Part shown: positions 24,501 through 48,321 of the stretch, piece after piece
How the letters are laid out: every line of letters begins with the position of its first letter
Position numbering within the stretch: position 1 is the stretch's first letter
Assembly: GCF_000714935.1 (NCBI RefSeq)
Contig: NZ_JMIR01000019.1
Span: 80,282 to 144,281 of the forward strand
Length of the DNA stretch: 64,000 nucleotides
Source of the DNA: Tumebacillus flagellatus
GTDB taxonomy: Bacteria > Bacillota > Bacilli > Tumebacillales > Tumebacillaceae
Reading direction: 5' to 3'
Made by a program: the position numbers and the translations under genes
The notes under the pieces: generated by a model
Databases searched by the model: none
Seen by the model: only the letters and a program-made list of their open reading frames with translations
Told to the model about the DNA's origin: nothing

Positions 24501-27060
24501 GCGGCAGTTCCGGCTCGTTGCGGCGCAGCGAGGTCAGGACGACGCCCTGCTTGTCCGCCAAAGTCAGGCATTCCCGAATCGAGGACGCCAAGACCGGGTG
24601 CGGCCCGACTTCGACGAACACGCGGTAGCCGTCTTCGATCATGCGGCTCATCGCGTCGGCGAAGTAGACCGGCTCGCGGTTGTTGCGCCACCAGTAGTCC
24701 GCGTTCAGCTCCGGCCCGGTGATGAAGCCGCCGGTGACGGTCGAATAGAGCGGGAACGCCGTCTCTTGCAGTTGGACGTTGCCCATCGATTCATAGAATT
24801 CGTCCTTGAGCGGTTCCAAGTAGTGGCTGTGGTACGGCACTTTCCCGTTCAGGAAGCGGCAGAACACTTGCTGTTCTTGGAGCGGCTCGACGATCTTCTC
24901 CAGCGCTTCCGGGTCGCCGACGAGCGTGACGGAGCTCGGGGAGTTGATCGCGGCAAACGAGACGCGGTCTTCATAACCCGCCATCGCTTGCTTCGCCTGC
25001 TCCATCGGCAGGCCGATCGCGACGAGGCGGCCAAGGCCTGTGGTTTTTTGCTGGAGGCGGGAGCGGTGGTAGATGAGGCGCACCGCTTCGTCGAGCGTCA
25101 TCGAGCCCGCTTCGTACGCAGAAGCGACTTCGCCCGCGCTGTGCCCGATGATCGCGTCAGGCTGGATGCCCCAGGAGCGCCAGAGCGAGGTCAGACCGAC
25201 TTGGATCAAGAAGTTCGCCGGTTGCGCGACTTCCGTTTCGATCATGCGGGAGTCTTCCTCGGACTTCAGCATTTCTTCGAGCAGCGACCAGCCGGAGAGC
25301 GCTTTGAATTTGGCGTCGATCTCCTCGGCGACGGCACGGAAGACCGGCTCTTGCTTCAGAAGTTGGTGACCCATCGCCCACCATTGCGGGCCCATGCCGG
25401 TGTAGACGAACGCGAGCTTCGGCGCGCCTCCGCGCGGAACGGTGCCGAGCGTCAAGCCCGGCGCCGCCTCCCCTGCTTGCACGATCGCGAGTTTGTCGAT
25501 CAACTCTTGCTTCGACGAAGCGACGACCGCCAGACGGGAGTTGTGCTCCGCGCGGTGATGAGTCAGCGTGTAGCCGAGGTCGGTGAGGGACATGTCCTTT
25601 TTTTCCAAGGCGGTTTGGAGGTCGGCGGCGAACGCGGTGACCGCTTTTTCGGTGCGGGCGGAGAGCGGGATGAGAACCGGCTTTTCGATTTCCGCCGTTT
25701 CATCTGCCGTTTCCGCCGCTGCGTCTGCCGCTTTGCGGGCGGCGATCGCCGAGTCCGCGTCTTGGAGCACGGCGTGCGCGTTGGTGCCGCCGAAGCCGAA
25801 CGAGTTGACGCCCGCCAGGCGCGGGAGTCCGTGCGTGTCCGGCCACGGAGTGTGCGTAAGCGGCACGACCAAGTTCATCGCGTCGAAGTCGATTTTCGGG
25901 TTGACGTTTTTCAAGTGCAGGTGCGCCGGGATCTCGCCGTGTTTCAGAGCGAGTGCGGCTTTGATCAGACCGGCGACGCCCGCCGCCGCTTCGGTGTGGC
26001 CGAAGTTGGTTTTCACCGACGCGATGTAGCAGGGACGGTCTGCCGGGCGGCCTTCCTTCAACACGTTGCCGAGCGCGTTGGCTTCAATCGGGTCGCCGAC
26101 CGGCGTGCCGGTGCCGTGCGCTTCGAGGTATTGAATTTCGTGCGGTTGCACGCCGGCGCGCGCCAGAGCTTCCCGCACGAGCTCTTGTTGCGCGTCGCCG
26201 CTCGGGACGGTCAAGCCTTCGCTGTGGCCGTCTTGGTTGCAGGCGGTGCCGCGAATCAGCGCGTAGATGTCGTCGCCGTCGGCGAGCGCTTGTTCAAAGG
26301 GCTTCAGCACGACGACGCCTGCGCCTTCTCCGCGCACGTAGCCGTTGGCGCTGTCGTCAAACGTTTTGGAGCGTCCCGTCGGCGAGAGCATGCCCGCTTT
26401 CGATTCGGCGATCGTGATGTTCGGCTTCACCATCACGTTGACGCCGCCGACGACGGCGAGATCCGTTTCGCCGTTCAGCAAGCTTTGCACCGCGAGATGC
26501 ACGGCGACCATCGACGACGAGCAAGCGGTGTCGACCGCGACGGACGGGCCGCGGAAGTCGAACACGTAGGACAGGCGGTTCGCCAGCAACGTCATCATCG
26601 CGCCCGTCGCGGTGTGCGATTCGATGATGCCTTGGTTGCTGTCGGCAAATTGCAGCGCTTGCCAGTCCAGCGTAAAGCCGCCCATGAACACGCCGGTGCG
26701 CGATCCTGCCAGCTGTTCCACGATCATCCCGGCGTCTTCGAGCGCTTCATAGGTCGTCTCCATCAAGAGGCGTTGCTGCGGGTCGAGCAGCGCGGCTTCG
26801 CGCGGCGAGATGCCGAAGAACCCGGCATCAAACTGGTCGATGCCGTCCACGAATCCGCCCCACTTCGTATACGTCTTGCCTTCTGCGGAACGGTTCGGAT
26901 TGAAAAAGTGCTTGCCCCAGCGGTCGGACGGCACTTCGGTGATCGCGTCTACGCCGTTTTTCAACAGGTTCCAATAGGCCTCCGGGGAGTTAGCACCTCC
27001 GGGGAAACGGCACCCGATCCCGACGATGGCGATCATCTCTTGGTTTTGAGTGGCTTTCAA
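21505..27060 (-). CDS. Type I polyketide synthase module KS-AT-DH-KR-ACP
   Basis: 1851 aa. KS with DTACSSS (Cys near 177), EAHGTGT and KTNFGH; AT with GHSAGEV (Ser near 640) and YHSHYLEPL; DH with DHQIQGTVVYP (His near 937) and LDLCFQ; KR with TGAFGGLG (near 1450) and the Ser/Tyr/Asn set in LFSSLAAV...ANYSAGNAF; ACP with GLDSML (Ser near 1770). No methyltransferase or enoylreductase is seen, so one C2-type extension to an alpha,beta-unsaturated unit is predicted. The KR lacks the LDD motif typical of B-type ketoreductases. The C-terminus is a 40-residue acidic helix that may dock with the following C-domain protein. TTG 27060 has AGGAGGAGAG upstream. It should accept the D-Phe-bearing chain. 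Confidence 0.93.
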   Translation of the reverse strand: MKATQNQEMIAIVGIGCRFPGGANSPEAYWNLLKNGVDAITEVPSDRWGKHFFNPNRSAEGKTYTKWGGFVDGIDQFDAGFFGISPREAALLDPQQRLLMETTYEALEDAGMIVEQLAGSRTGVFMGGFTLDWQALQFADSNQGIIESHTATGAMMTLLANRLSYVFDFRGPSVAVDTACSSSMVAVHLAVQSLLNGETDLAVVGGVNVMVKPNITIAESKAGMLSPTGRSKTFDDSANGYVRGEGAGVVVLKPFEQALADGDDIYALIRGTACNQDGHSEGLTVPSGDAQQELVREALARAGVQPHEIQYLEAHGTGTPVGDPIEANALGNVLKEGRPADRPCYIASVKTNFGHTEAAAGVAGLIKAALALKHGEIPAHLHLKNVNPKIDFDAMNLVVPLTHTPWPDTHGLPRLAGVNSFGFGGTNAHAVLQDADSAIAARKAADAAAETADETAEIEKPVLIPLSARTEKAVTAFAADLQTALEKKDMSLTDLGYTLTHHRAEHNSRLAVVASSKQELIDKLAIVQAGEAAPGLTLGTVPRGGAPKLAFVYTGMGPQWWAMGHQLLKQEPVFRAVAEEIDAKFKALSGWSLLEEMLKSEEDSRMIETEVAQPANFLIQVGLTSLWRSWGIQPDAIIGHSAGEVASAYEAGSMTLDEAVRLIYHRSRLQQKTTGLGRLVAIGLPMEQAKQAMAGYEDRVSFAAINSPSSVTLVGDPEALEKIVEPLQEQQVFCRFLNGKVPYHSHYLEPLKDEFYESMGNVQLQETAFPLYSTVTGGFITGPELNADYWWRNNREPVYFADAMSRMIEDGYRVFVEVGPHPVLASSIRECLTLADKQGVVLTSLRRNEPELPQLLEALGGLYTQGINPAWDAFYPQGKRVKFPTYPWQKERCWHESARSKADRLGEDLSPMFTRTLTAPHPMWETDADVHNLPWLIDHQIQGTVVYPGAAYAEMMVQAVWGHFGKNYHGVVGSNIEFQKALFLGEEETVKLRTHYNEQDGSVGIFSSPKGDGEWVLHAKGNVRPAKHLVEPTEPLDSLQARFHREVPKEQCYRHFRTLGLEYGTTFQGIQQLWQGDDEAFAKVAVHESLLPDLDKFTLQPAMLDLCFQVLAAALPFNDGESSVYMPTAMNNTYARNGAMTPDMWIHARITEQTDTILKGDICLVNDRGELVILIRDCIARSLKDDSHGSGGGNIGFNELAWKAQEREVAEESAAEAPGLWVVFQDAQGVGRELAASLLKRGEKVLQVERGDSWSQENGAARLNPTSADDYRELMQWIAAQGVACKGVVHLWSVDAATGGELTNDDLAQAERLGSASVLLLVKSLAQAALKDDVRLWLVTRGSQPVFGTQDRLNVAQAPLWGLARVLGHQEHMELWGGIIDLDGKTIDAAADAAEIEAELYLVSKGIREDQVAFRNGLRYIVRVVFTQDVTLPMAPKFRADASYLITGAFGGLGLQIARYAIENGARRLILFGREDLPPRNTWSQIERDSRVGERIAAVKELEALGAGIHVLGCDVSNREDLFARLAQFEAEGWPAIRGVIHSAGVSVPQTILNMGLDDLSNVLRPKVFGSWNLHQYFRHHDLDFFVLFSSLAAVVVSPGQANYSAGNAFLDALAYDRQAQGLPGLSINWGPWGEVGMATKLDLIEFFERRGMYQFSPEKGLEAFGHLLQNENPNVTVSIAKWDVVAQNNYPGGFAPAMIVDIAAECREGNESQEVGNDVNFLEQWKGASDDAQRLAMLEEHLQDVVAHVMRLNRSTLTADQPLNSLGLDSMLAIELRVSLEKALQVKLAVVELLKGPTISELAASLQDQMIGAAELGEDEELAELLAELGELDEDDVLELLQNSAVSEHE

Positions 27061-27072
27061 AAAACTCTCCTC

Positions 27073-27108
27073 CTATCCGATGTGTGCTTGCTATCCGATG
27101 TGTGCTTG
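27073..27108. repeat. Exact 18-bp tandem duplication at a gene junction
   Basis: The unit CTATCCGATGTGTGCTTG occurs at 27073-27090 and 27091-27108 without change. The right copy encodes the last codons and stop of the AT-T-C-A-T-E protein (QAHIG); the left copy is untranslated and abuts the ribosome site of the PKS gene. Confidence 0.95.
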
Positions 27109-30100
27109 CACGATGCGTTGGATTTCTGCTTCAAACAACCGCATGAGACGACCGATGTTGTCTTCGTGGTAGCGTCCGGTCGAGAACTGGTAGCCCATCG
27201 ACAGCTTGCCGTCGCGAATCCGTCCGCGAATCAAGATGTCGAAGTGGTTCTCGCTGTCGCCCGGGTGGTTTTCCACAAACTGGACGCCCGGCGACCAATC
27301 GAGCGTCAAGGAACGCATGTTGTCGTATTGGCCGAAGAAGTTGTAGCAAACCTTGGGCATCTCGAAGTTCGCAAACAGCTCGCGCACGTCGCTCTGCTCG
27401 CTCAAGTAGCGCAGCATGTTGAACGACGCCCCGCCGTGCGGCAGGTTGTCCAAGTTCTCCACGACTTGACGGACCGACTCGGCGACAGGTTGGTTTTTTT
27501 CAATCCGCGCATAGAACGGATAGACGCTGGTGAACCAGCCCACCGTGCGTTCGAGGTTGATCCCGTCATCCTCCGCCAACTCGTCGCGTCCGTGGCCTTC
27601 GGTGGCAAGTCCGACCCACTCTTGGCCGGTCCACGCGGCGACGGAACGCAGCATCGCGGTGAGCAGGACTTCTTTGATCGACGTGCCGTGGCGTTCTGTA
27701 ACTTCGGTCAGCAAGCGCGTCGTCGTCGCTTCGTCGATGGTGACGAACAGTTCCTTGTTGTCCATCATCCGGTTCGGTCCGTCCGGCACGTCGACCGGCA
27801 CGGACTGTTGCCCCGCCGCTTCGAGGAACGGTTTCCAGTACGCAAATGCGCGCTCGCCTTGGTCGCCGTTCATCTGCCGGGTCGCGGATTCGACCCATGC
27901 GGCGTACGTGCTGGTCTTCGGCGGAAGTTTCGCGTCCGTGCCCGCTTCCAAGTTTTCGTAGATCGAGATCAAGTCGGTGGTCAAGATCCGCGACGACACC
28001 ATGTCGGTGACGAGGTGGTGGATGATGAACAGCAAGCGGGCTTGGCGTTTGCCGAAGTTCAGCAGCGCCGCTTTGACGACGAGGCCGTCGGCGAACTTGA
28101 TACGGGCTTTCAACTCCGCCTCGACGCGCTCGCACTCGCGGAACACGCCGTCCATCTCCATCTCCGGGAACTCGTGCACTTCAAACTCCAAGCGCGCTTC
28201 TTCCTTGGAGAGGATGCGCTGCACCACTTCCCCGTCTTCAAACGAGTAGGTCGCGCGCAGCATGTCGTGGTGCTCCAGCAGTTGTTGCAGCGCCTGTTGG
28301 ACGTATTCGGAGACGACCGGTTTGCGGATGTCGAGGATGAGGGCGAGCAGGTAGTATTCGCGGTCGGTGTTCTCCAGTTCGAACAGGTGCTTTTGAATCG
28401 GGCCGAGCGGCACGACGCCGGTGACGGTTTCTTCCGGCTGGTCTTCGAGAAGGTAGAGGTCGTTCGTTTCGATGTACGCGGATAGTTCGGCGATGGTTTG
28501 GTGTTTGAACAGGTCTTGCGTTTTCACGCGCAACCCTTCGCGGTTGAGCACGGCGACCACTTGCATGGAGATGATCGAGTCGCCCCCGACGGAGAAGAAG
28601 TTGTCGTGGATGCCGACCCCTTCGCGGTAGAGGCATTTCTCCCACGCAAAAACCAATTTGGCTTGCAGGTCGTTTTGCGCCGGAACATAGCCGACCGTCG
28701 AGAGTTCGACGTCGCGTGCCAGCAAGTTTTTGCGGTCGATCTTGCCGTTCGGGGTCAGCGGCATCTCGTCCAGCACAACGAAGTGCGACGGCACCATGTA
28801 ATCCGGCAACTGCTCGGCGAGGAAGGCGCGCAGGGCGGCGGTGTCGAGGGTTTCCGCTGCTTCCGCGTCGCTTTGGCTGTGCCCGCTGTGCCCGGTGACG
28901 TAGGCGATCAACTGCTGCCCGCCGCCCGGCAGTTTCGGGGCGACGACGGCACCGTCCTTGACGGACGGATGGCGCAGGAGCAACTCTTCGATTTCGCCGA
29001 TCTCGATGCGGTGGCCGCGAATTTTCACTTGGTCGTCGCGGCGGCCGATGAATTCGATCTGGCCGTCCGGCAACAAGCGGACGAGGTCGCCCGATTTGTA
29101 GAGCACCGCTCCCGGCTCCGACGAGAACGGATGCGGGATGAACGCTTGCTTTGTGCGCTCTTCTTGGTTGCGGTACCCGCGCGCCAAGCCGACGCTCTCG
29201 ATGTAGAGCTCGCCCACGGCGTTGACCGGGCAGGGCTTGAGGTTCGCGCCCAAGATGTAGACGCGGGTGTTGGCGATCGGCGTGCCGATCGGGATGTGCA
29301 CTTGCTGTTCGGAGACGGCATCCTTGATTTCGTACACCGTGGCGCAGACGGTCGATTCGGTCGGGCCGTATGCGTTCAAGATCGCAATCGACGTCCCGAA
29401 GCGGCGTTGCCAAGCGCGAACCACTTCGCCTTGGAGCGCTTCTCCGGCGACGAACACGCGCTTGAGCGTCGCAAACTTAGGCAGGTCATCGTCGTGCAAG
29501 TTGCGGCTCAACTGGTTGAAGAACACGGTCGGCAACGTCACGGTCGTCGCTTGCAGACGTTGGACGGCGTCGGTGAAGCCCGCGACGGACGTGCGCTCTT
29601 CTGCTCCCAGCAGGTACAGATGCGCGCCGTTCAACAGTGCCGGGAACATCTCCCACACCGACGCGTCAAACGAGAACGACGCGAACTGCAGGACGGTGTC
29701 TTCTGCACAGTACCCGAAGCGCTCGCGCTTCCACTGCGTCAAATTCGCCACGCCGACGTGGTGCAGTTCCGTGCCCTTCGGCGTGCCCGTGGAGCCGGAG
29801 GTGTAGATCATGTACGCGAGGTCTTGCGGGCTCGCGGTGAGCTCCACATTCTCGGTCGGCAGGTCGGCAGGGACCCGTTCGAGACAGATCGTTTTTTCCC
29901 CGATGTCTTGCAGCGCCAAGCTCTCGACGATCGCTTCGTGCGTGAGAAAAAGGGCGGCGGAGCTGTCTTCCAGCATGTAGCGCACGCGCGATTCCGGATA
30001 GCTCGGGTCGATCGGCACGTACGCCCCGCCGGTTTTCAGCACCGCGAGGATCGCGACCACCGCATCGACGGATCTCTCCATCAACACGCCGACGATGTCC

Positions 30101-33100
30101 TCCCGCCCGATGCCCTGCTTACGCAGCAGGTGCGCAAGCTGGTTGGAGCGCTCGTTGAGCTGGCGGTACGAAAGCGTCTGCCCGCCGTCGGAGAGCGCCG
30201 GAGCGTCCGGGTTCCTCGCGGCTTTCGCGTAGAACAATTCGGGGATCGTCTGCTCCGCCGGGAAGTTTGCCGACGTTGCGTTCAGGCGTTCGTACAGCTC
30301 TTGCTCTTCGTCCGTCAGCAAGTTGAGGCCGGCGACGGATTGGTTCGCGTCGGTGACAAACGCTTCCAGAACTTGACGGTAGCCGTCGAGGAAGCGGTCG
30401 ATCGTCTCCGGGCGGAAGAGGTCGGTGTTGTACTCAAACAGCACGGTCATCTCGTCATCTTTGCCGTTGACGATGCAGGAGAGGTCGAATTTCGAAACGT
30501 TGTGGCCGAGACCCCGCGATTCTTCGCCGGGGGCGGTGAAACGGATCAAGTGCTTCCCCGCGTCTTTGGGCTCCGTCACGTAACGGTAGGAGAAAAACGT
30601 CGTGAAGATCGGCGAGCGGCTCATGTCGCGCTCCACGCCGACGAGGTCGACCAGTTGATCAAACGGGAACGACTGGTGCTCGAACGCATCGAAGCTTTGC
30701 GAGGTGACTTGGCGCAAGAGATCGCGCAACGTCTCGACGTTGTTCAGGCGGGTGCGGATGACGACGGAGTTTGCGAAGAAGCCCACCGTCGATTCCAGCG
30801 CTTCCACCGTGCGGCCCACGACCGGAGTGCCGACGAGCACGTCGTCTTCGCCGCTCAAGTGGTGCAGGAGCATCTTGAACGCGGCGATCAAGAGCATGAA
30901 CATCGAGATGCCTTCTTGCTGGGCGAACGCGCGCAGAGAGTCCGCCAGTTCATTCGGCAGTTGCAAGCGTCCGAGCGCGCCGTTGTACGTTTGAATCTCC
31001 GGGCGCGGGAAGTCGGTCGGCAAATTCAGCACCGGCAGCGGCTTGGCGAGCGTTTGCAGCCAGAAGTTTTCTTCCTTCGCAAAAGTGCCTTTGGCTTGTT
31101 CGGCTTCGTACCACTCGACATAGTCGATGTACTGCACGGCTTTTTTGAAGGAAGGCGTTTGGTTGTTCGCGATGGCATGGTAGGCTTCGAGCAGTTCCCG
31201 GCGGAACAGGTCCAAGCTCCAGCCGTCGGTGATGATGTGCGCTTGGTTGAGGTAGAAATGGTACTCGTCGTCGGAGAGCTTAAACAGCATCGCCCGAAGC
31301 AACGGGCCTTCCGTGAGGTTGAACGGGATGTTCTGGTCCTCGATGATCTTCTGTTCGCCGTAGCGGAGCTGCTCGGCTCGGGAGTGGAAGCCCGACCCGT
31401 CCTCGTAGTGGAGTTTGAACTTCCACTCCGGGCGGATCACTTGGTACGGCTTGCCGTCGATCTCCTTGAACACGGTGCGAAACGCGCTGTGGCGGTCGAC
31501 CATCACTTGCAGCGCCGCTTCCAACCATTCGACGTTGACATCCCCCTTCAGCAAGTAGTGCGACGGCATGTTGTACACCGGCGACTCCGGCTGGAATTTG
31601 TAGAGGAACCACAGGCGGCGCTGGGTGTGCGAGAGCGGGTAGACCTCTTTGACTTCCGCCGGTTTGATCTCGCTCTCTTCCTCGTCGCTCGCGGCTTGGC
31701 GCAGGCGGTCGACGTGGGCGACGAAATCGGAGAACGTCGGGTGCAGGAACACGTCCTTGATCGGGATGTCGAGCCCAAGCGTTTTTTGCACCCGCGATTT
31801 GATCTGGATCATCATCAGCGAATCGCCGCCGAGCATCAGGAAGTGGTCGTCCGGCTGGACGGAATGCACGCCGAGGACTTCCTTCCAGAACTGCTCCAGC
31901 AACTCCTGAGTCGGGCGGGTGGAGCGTTGAATTTTTTCTTCAGCGGGTGCCGTCGCGGCGACTTCGGAAAGCGCCGTACTGATTTCCGGAGCGAGCTGCA
32001 ACGCCGGCGTGTCGAAGGAGATCCAATACGACTTGTGCTCAAACGGATAGGTCGGCGCATGCACGCGGCGGCGTTTGAAGTCGGCGTCGAACGCTTTCCA
32101 ATCCACGTTCACGCCCGCGGCGGCAAGTTGCCCCAGCGACATCTGCAGCGCCTGCCACGGTGCTTCTTTGCGGTTGAGGGAGCCGACGATCAGCGGCGAG
32201 CCGTCGGTCATCGCTTCGACCATCGTCTTCAAGACCGGATGCGGCCCGATCTCGACAAACGCGGTCACGCCCTGCTCCAAGAGCACGTCCACCCCTTGGT
32301 AAAAAAGCACCGGTTCGCGCATGTGCCGCCCCCAATATTCCGCGTCGAGAACGCGCTCCCGCATCACGTCCGCCGTCAAGTTTGAGACCAGCGGAATCGA
32401 GAGCGGCTTGAACTGGATGTTCTGCTCGATGTGCTCCTTGAACGGCGCCACGATCGGGTCCATCAGCGGCGAGTGTCCGGCGACGGAGATCGGCAGGCGT
32501 TTGTGCACGATGTTGTCGGCGGCCAAGCGTTCCGTCAGCTCTTCAATCGCGTCCGCGAAGCCTGAGATGACGAATGACTGCGGGGAGTTTTGCGTGGCGA
32601 CGGAAAGCCGGTCGGAATGGCTCTCCAAGTACCGCTGCAGCGCGTCCGGCTCGCAGAGCACCGAAACCATGCCGCCCTCTTCCATCTCTTCGTGCATCAA
32701 ACGCCCGCGCTCGACGAGCAGCAACAGCGCTTCTTCCGTCGTCATCGCACCGCTGATCGTCGCCGCCACATATTCGCCGAAGGAATGCCCCATCACGAGA
32801 TCGGGCTTGATCCCCCAGGACATCCAAAGTTTGGCGAGGGCGTACTCCAACACGAACATCGCGGGCGTGGCGATGTAGATCAAATCCAGTTCGTCGCGGT
32901 ACATCGGATTGACCAAGTACTGCAAAAACGGAACGGGGAAGTACGGGTCGAGGATGTCGAGGCACTCGTCCACCGCCGCTTTGTACACAGAAGAGCTTTC
33001 GTACAGGTCTTGCCCCATCCCGGTGTACTGGTTGCCTTGGCCGGTGAACAGGAACGCCAATTTTGGCGCTCCCTTCCCGACGCGTTTGCGGTACGAGATG

Positions 33101-33371
33101 CCGCCGATCACCTGCCCGTGCTCCCACGTCTCGGACGCGGCTTGGCGGCAGAGCGCTTGGAGCTCTTCCTTGGACGAGGCGACGAGGTTCAGACGGTGAT
33201 CGAACTGTTTGCGCCCGACATGCAGCGTGTACGCCAAGTTGGCGAGGTTTTGGTCAGGTTGTTGCTCCAAATGTCGGCTCAAGTTCAAAGCCGCTTGGCG
33301 AACGGCGGACTCGCTGCGGGCGGATAGGTTGAACAGATGGTGTGAGCGTTCGTGAACGGGTTGATCGGGTT

Positions 33372-33375
<4 letters not shown>
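27091..33375 (-). CDS. Hybrid PKS-NRPS protein AT-T-C-A(Phe)-T-E
   Basis: 2094 aa. It opens with a KS-AT linker and an acyltransferase (FTGQGNQY, GHSFGEYV, VAGHSPLM), completing the KS at the end of the preceding protein. An ACP follows (LGGDSLMM, Ser near 516); then a C domain with AHIITDG near 717, retaining the catalytic second His; an A domain whose positions 235-331 give D-A-W-T-F-A-A-V-C, nearly the classical Phe code; a PCP (VGGDSIIS, Ser near 1598); and an E domain with HHLVTDM near 1787, GWFTSVYPF and FFGQYD. It should add one malonate-type unit and D-Phe. The start TTG 33375 overlaps the previous stop (TTGA), beside a G8 run. Confidence 0.93.
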
Positions 33376-46366
<12,991 letters not shown>

Positions 46367-46370
<4 letters not shown>

Positions 46371-47080
46371 TTCGCAACCCCCTCCTCCTTAACAGCCGCC
46401 AGTTGCGGCCATCGCTTGGCCACCAGCACCAGCGGGTCCAAAATTTGGTGAGAAGCGTCGGCATCTTCCCGCATCACATAGCGGGTCAGCAGATGAAATT
46501 CCGTGCATCCGCTGATCCAGCCGTCCACCTCATAGCGGCGAACCAACTCCCGCACTTGCTCGTAGGTATGCGCCATCAAATCCGGGCGGCTGCCGTATTG
46601 CTTCATCGTGTACGCGAGGTCGTGGATGCGCCGTTGATCCGCCTCGCTGGGAATCACGATGCGCTCGTGTTGCAGCAATTCGGTGCGGTACGACCCGTTT
46701 GTCGCCAAGAGAAGAACTCGCTTTGACGAAGATTCCACTTCTTGAAGCGTCAACTCAACGAGATTCACCATCTGATTGCGCATCGCTTCCGGGTACGAAT
46801 TTGTGTAGTAATGCGACGTGATGCAGGGGACGACCAAGACCTCGATCCCCATACCTTGCATCTGCTGCCATAACCCGATCAATTTCTCGGTCACGGCGTC
46901 GTTCTGACCCGCCTCGATCATCGTCGTGCGGTCGGGAATGTCCGGGTCGGAACAGAGCACCAATCGCGGTTTGTTCTGCTCCGCTCCCAAATTCAAATTG
47001 TGTTCATAGATCGTGTTGACAAATTCGGCCGACGCAAACGGCCCCATCCCGCCCAGTATGCCTACCAACTTCTGTTTCAT
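46367..47080 (-). CDS. Aspartate/glutamate racemase family protein
   Basis: 237 aa. ATG 47080 overlaps the MFS stop (ATGA), and its own stop overlaps NRPS-A, so three genes are translationally linked. The N-terminus is GILGGMGPFASAEF; the two catalytic cysteines are Cys86 (VPCITSHYY) and Cys192 (SGCTEFHLL), the cofactor-independent pair. It interconverts L- and D-Asp, or possibly Glu, in the cytoplasm. Embedded between an exporter and an NRPS it most likely supplies a D-acidic monomer to an A domain lacking an E domain. Substrate choice is inferred from family only. Confidence 0.9.
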
Positions 47081-48321
47081 GATCTCTCGTCTCCCCCCCA
47101 AATCCGGCGTTGAAACAGCACTCCGAGTGCACCGACGGCAAACATGATGCAGCCCGTGATCCAAAACGCGGAACTGACGCCGATCGAGCCGATCAACAAC
47201 CCGCCGACCATCGGGCCGAGAATCACGACACCGGACGTCAGCGAGTTGGTGATGCCGGTGATGCGCCCCATCGTCTCCGGCGGCGTCTCCCGTTGCCGCA
47301 AGAAGCTAAAACCGATGATCGTAAGCCCCACGCCGATGCCCCCAAGAAACGCGCAGAGCAGAACCACCCAAGCCGCAGACCCGATCGGCAGCTTTCCAAA
47401 ACCGCCGAACGACACGCCGGTCAGCAAACACCCCACCGTCAGCGTCCAGCCAAACGACTTCATGTTCTTGCGGCTGGAGAGCACTCCGCCGACGCAGAAC
47501 ATCCCGAACCCGACCGTTGCGATCACGTAGCCAAGCAGCGAGGATGAGTCCGGCACCAGCGTCCGCAGCAAAACCCCAAACTGCGAGTCAACCATCTGCA
47601 ACGTAAAAAAACCCACCAGATAAAACACGAAGCTCATATACAACACGCGAATGGAAAACAGCGTGCTCCATCCATCCTTCCAGGCGGTGAACACCGAGCT
47701 TTTGGCGGCGGCGGTCTCCTGCGCCGTTTCCATGCCCGGCTCCGGCACCCGTCCGGCCGAGACCAAAATCAAAGCAGATATGAAAAAGCTCACCACGTTT
47801 ATGACCAGGCAGATTTGCACAGAGAACAAAGCGATCAGCGTTGCGCCAAGCAACGGCCCTGCCACTTTGGCGATCTGCATCACCATCCCGATCAACGTGC
47901 TGGCCTTCAGTAAGTGTTCCTCCGCCACCGTCTTGCGCAAGAGCGCTTGTTGGGCGGGTGTGTTAAAAATCGACGCGGTGGCCCGCAACAGCATGATCGG
48001 CAACGCCAAGTACGGGTCGCCTGCCCAGAGTAACGCCAGCGTCAAGAGAGCGCGGATCACGTCTGTGGCGATCATCACCGGCAATTTTCTCCAGCGGTCG
48101 GCATACACGCCCGCCAATTGTCCCAAGAGAATGCTCGGCAACGCGTACGAAATCGGCACCAGCGCCACCAAAAACGAATTGGCGTGCCAGGTGTAGCTGA
48201 ACAAAATCATCAGAGCTGTCATGTCAAACCAATCGCCGAAACTCGAAATGGAATACGAAAGAAACATCTTGGTAAAAATTGAGTTCTTCCAAAGCGACTG
48301 CGGTGCTTCTGCTTTCTCCAT
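47077..48321 (-). CDS. MFS transporter, EntS/MFS_3-like exporter
   Basis: 414 aa, 12 predicted helices in two halves with a cytoplasmic loop near residues 185-210. The loop GVYADRWRKLPVM after helix 2 is the MFS motif A. The start ATG 48321 (MEKAEAPQSLW) follows GAGGAGG. Relatives of this subfamily export peptides, siderophores and macrolides. It opens the MFS-racemase-NRPS-A operon and is a candidate exporter or self-resistance gene for the product, beside the RND pump at the other end of the locus. Confidence 0.9.
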   Translation of the reverse strand: MEKAEAPQSLWKNSIFTKMFLSYSISSFGDWFDMTALMILFSYTWHANSFLVALVPISYALPSILLGQLAGVYADRWRKLPVMIATDVIRALLTLALLWAGDPYLALPIMLLRATASIFNTPAQQALLRKTVAEEHLLKASTLIGMVMQIAKVAGPLLGATLIALFSVQICLVINVVSFFISALILVSAGRVPEPGMETAQETAAAKSSVFTAWKDGWSTLFSIRVLYMSFVFYLVGFFTLQMVDSQFGVLLRTLVPDSSSLLGYVIATVGFGMFCVGGVLSSRKNMKSFGWTLTVGCLLTGVSFGGFGKLPIGSAAWVVLLCAFLGGIGVGLTIIGFSFLRQRETPPETMGRITGITNSLTSGVVILGPMVGGLLIGSIGVSSAFWITGCIMFAVGALGVLFQRRIWGGDERS

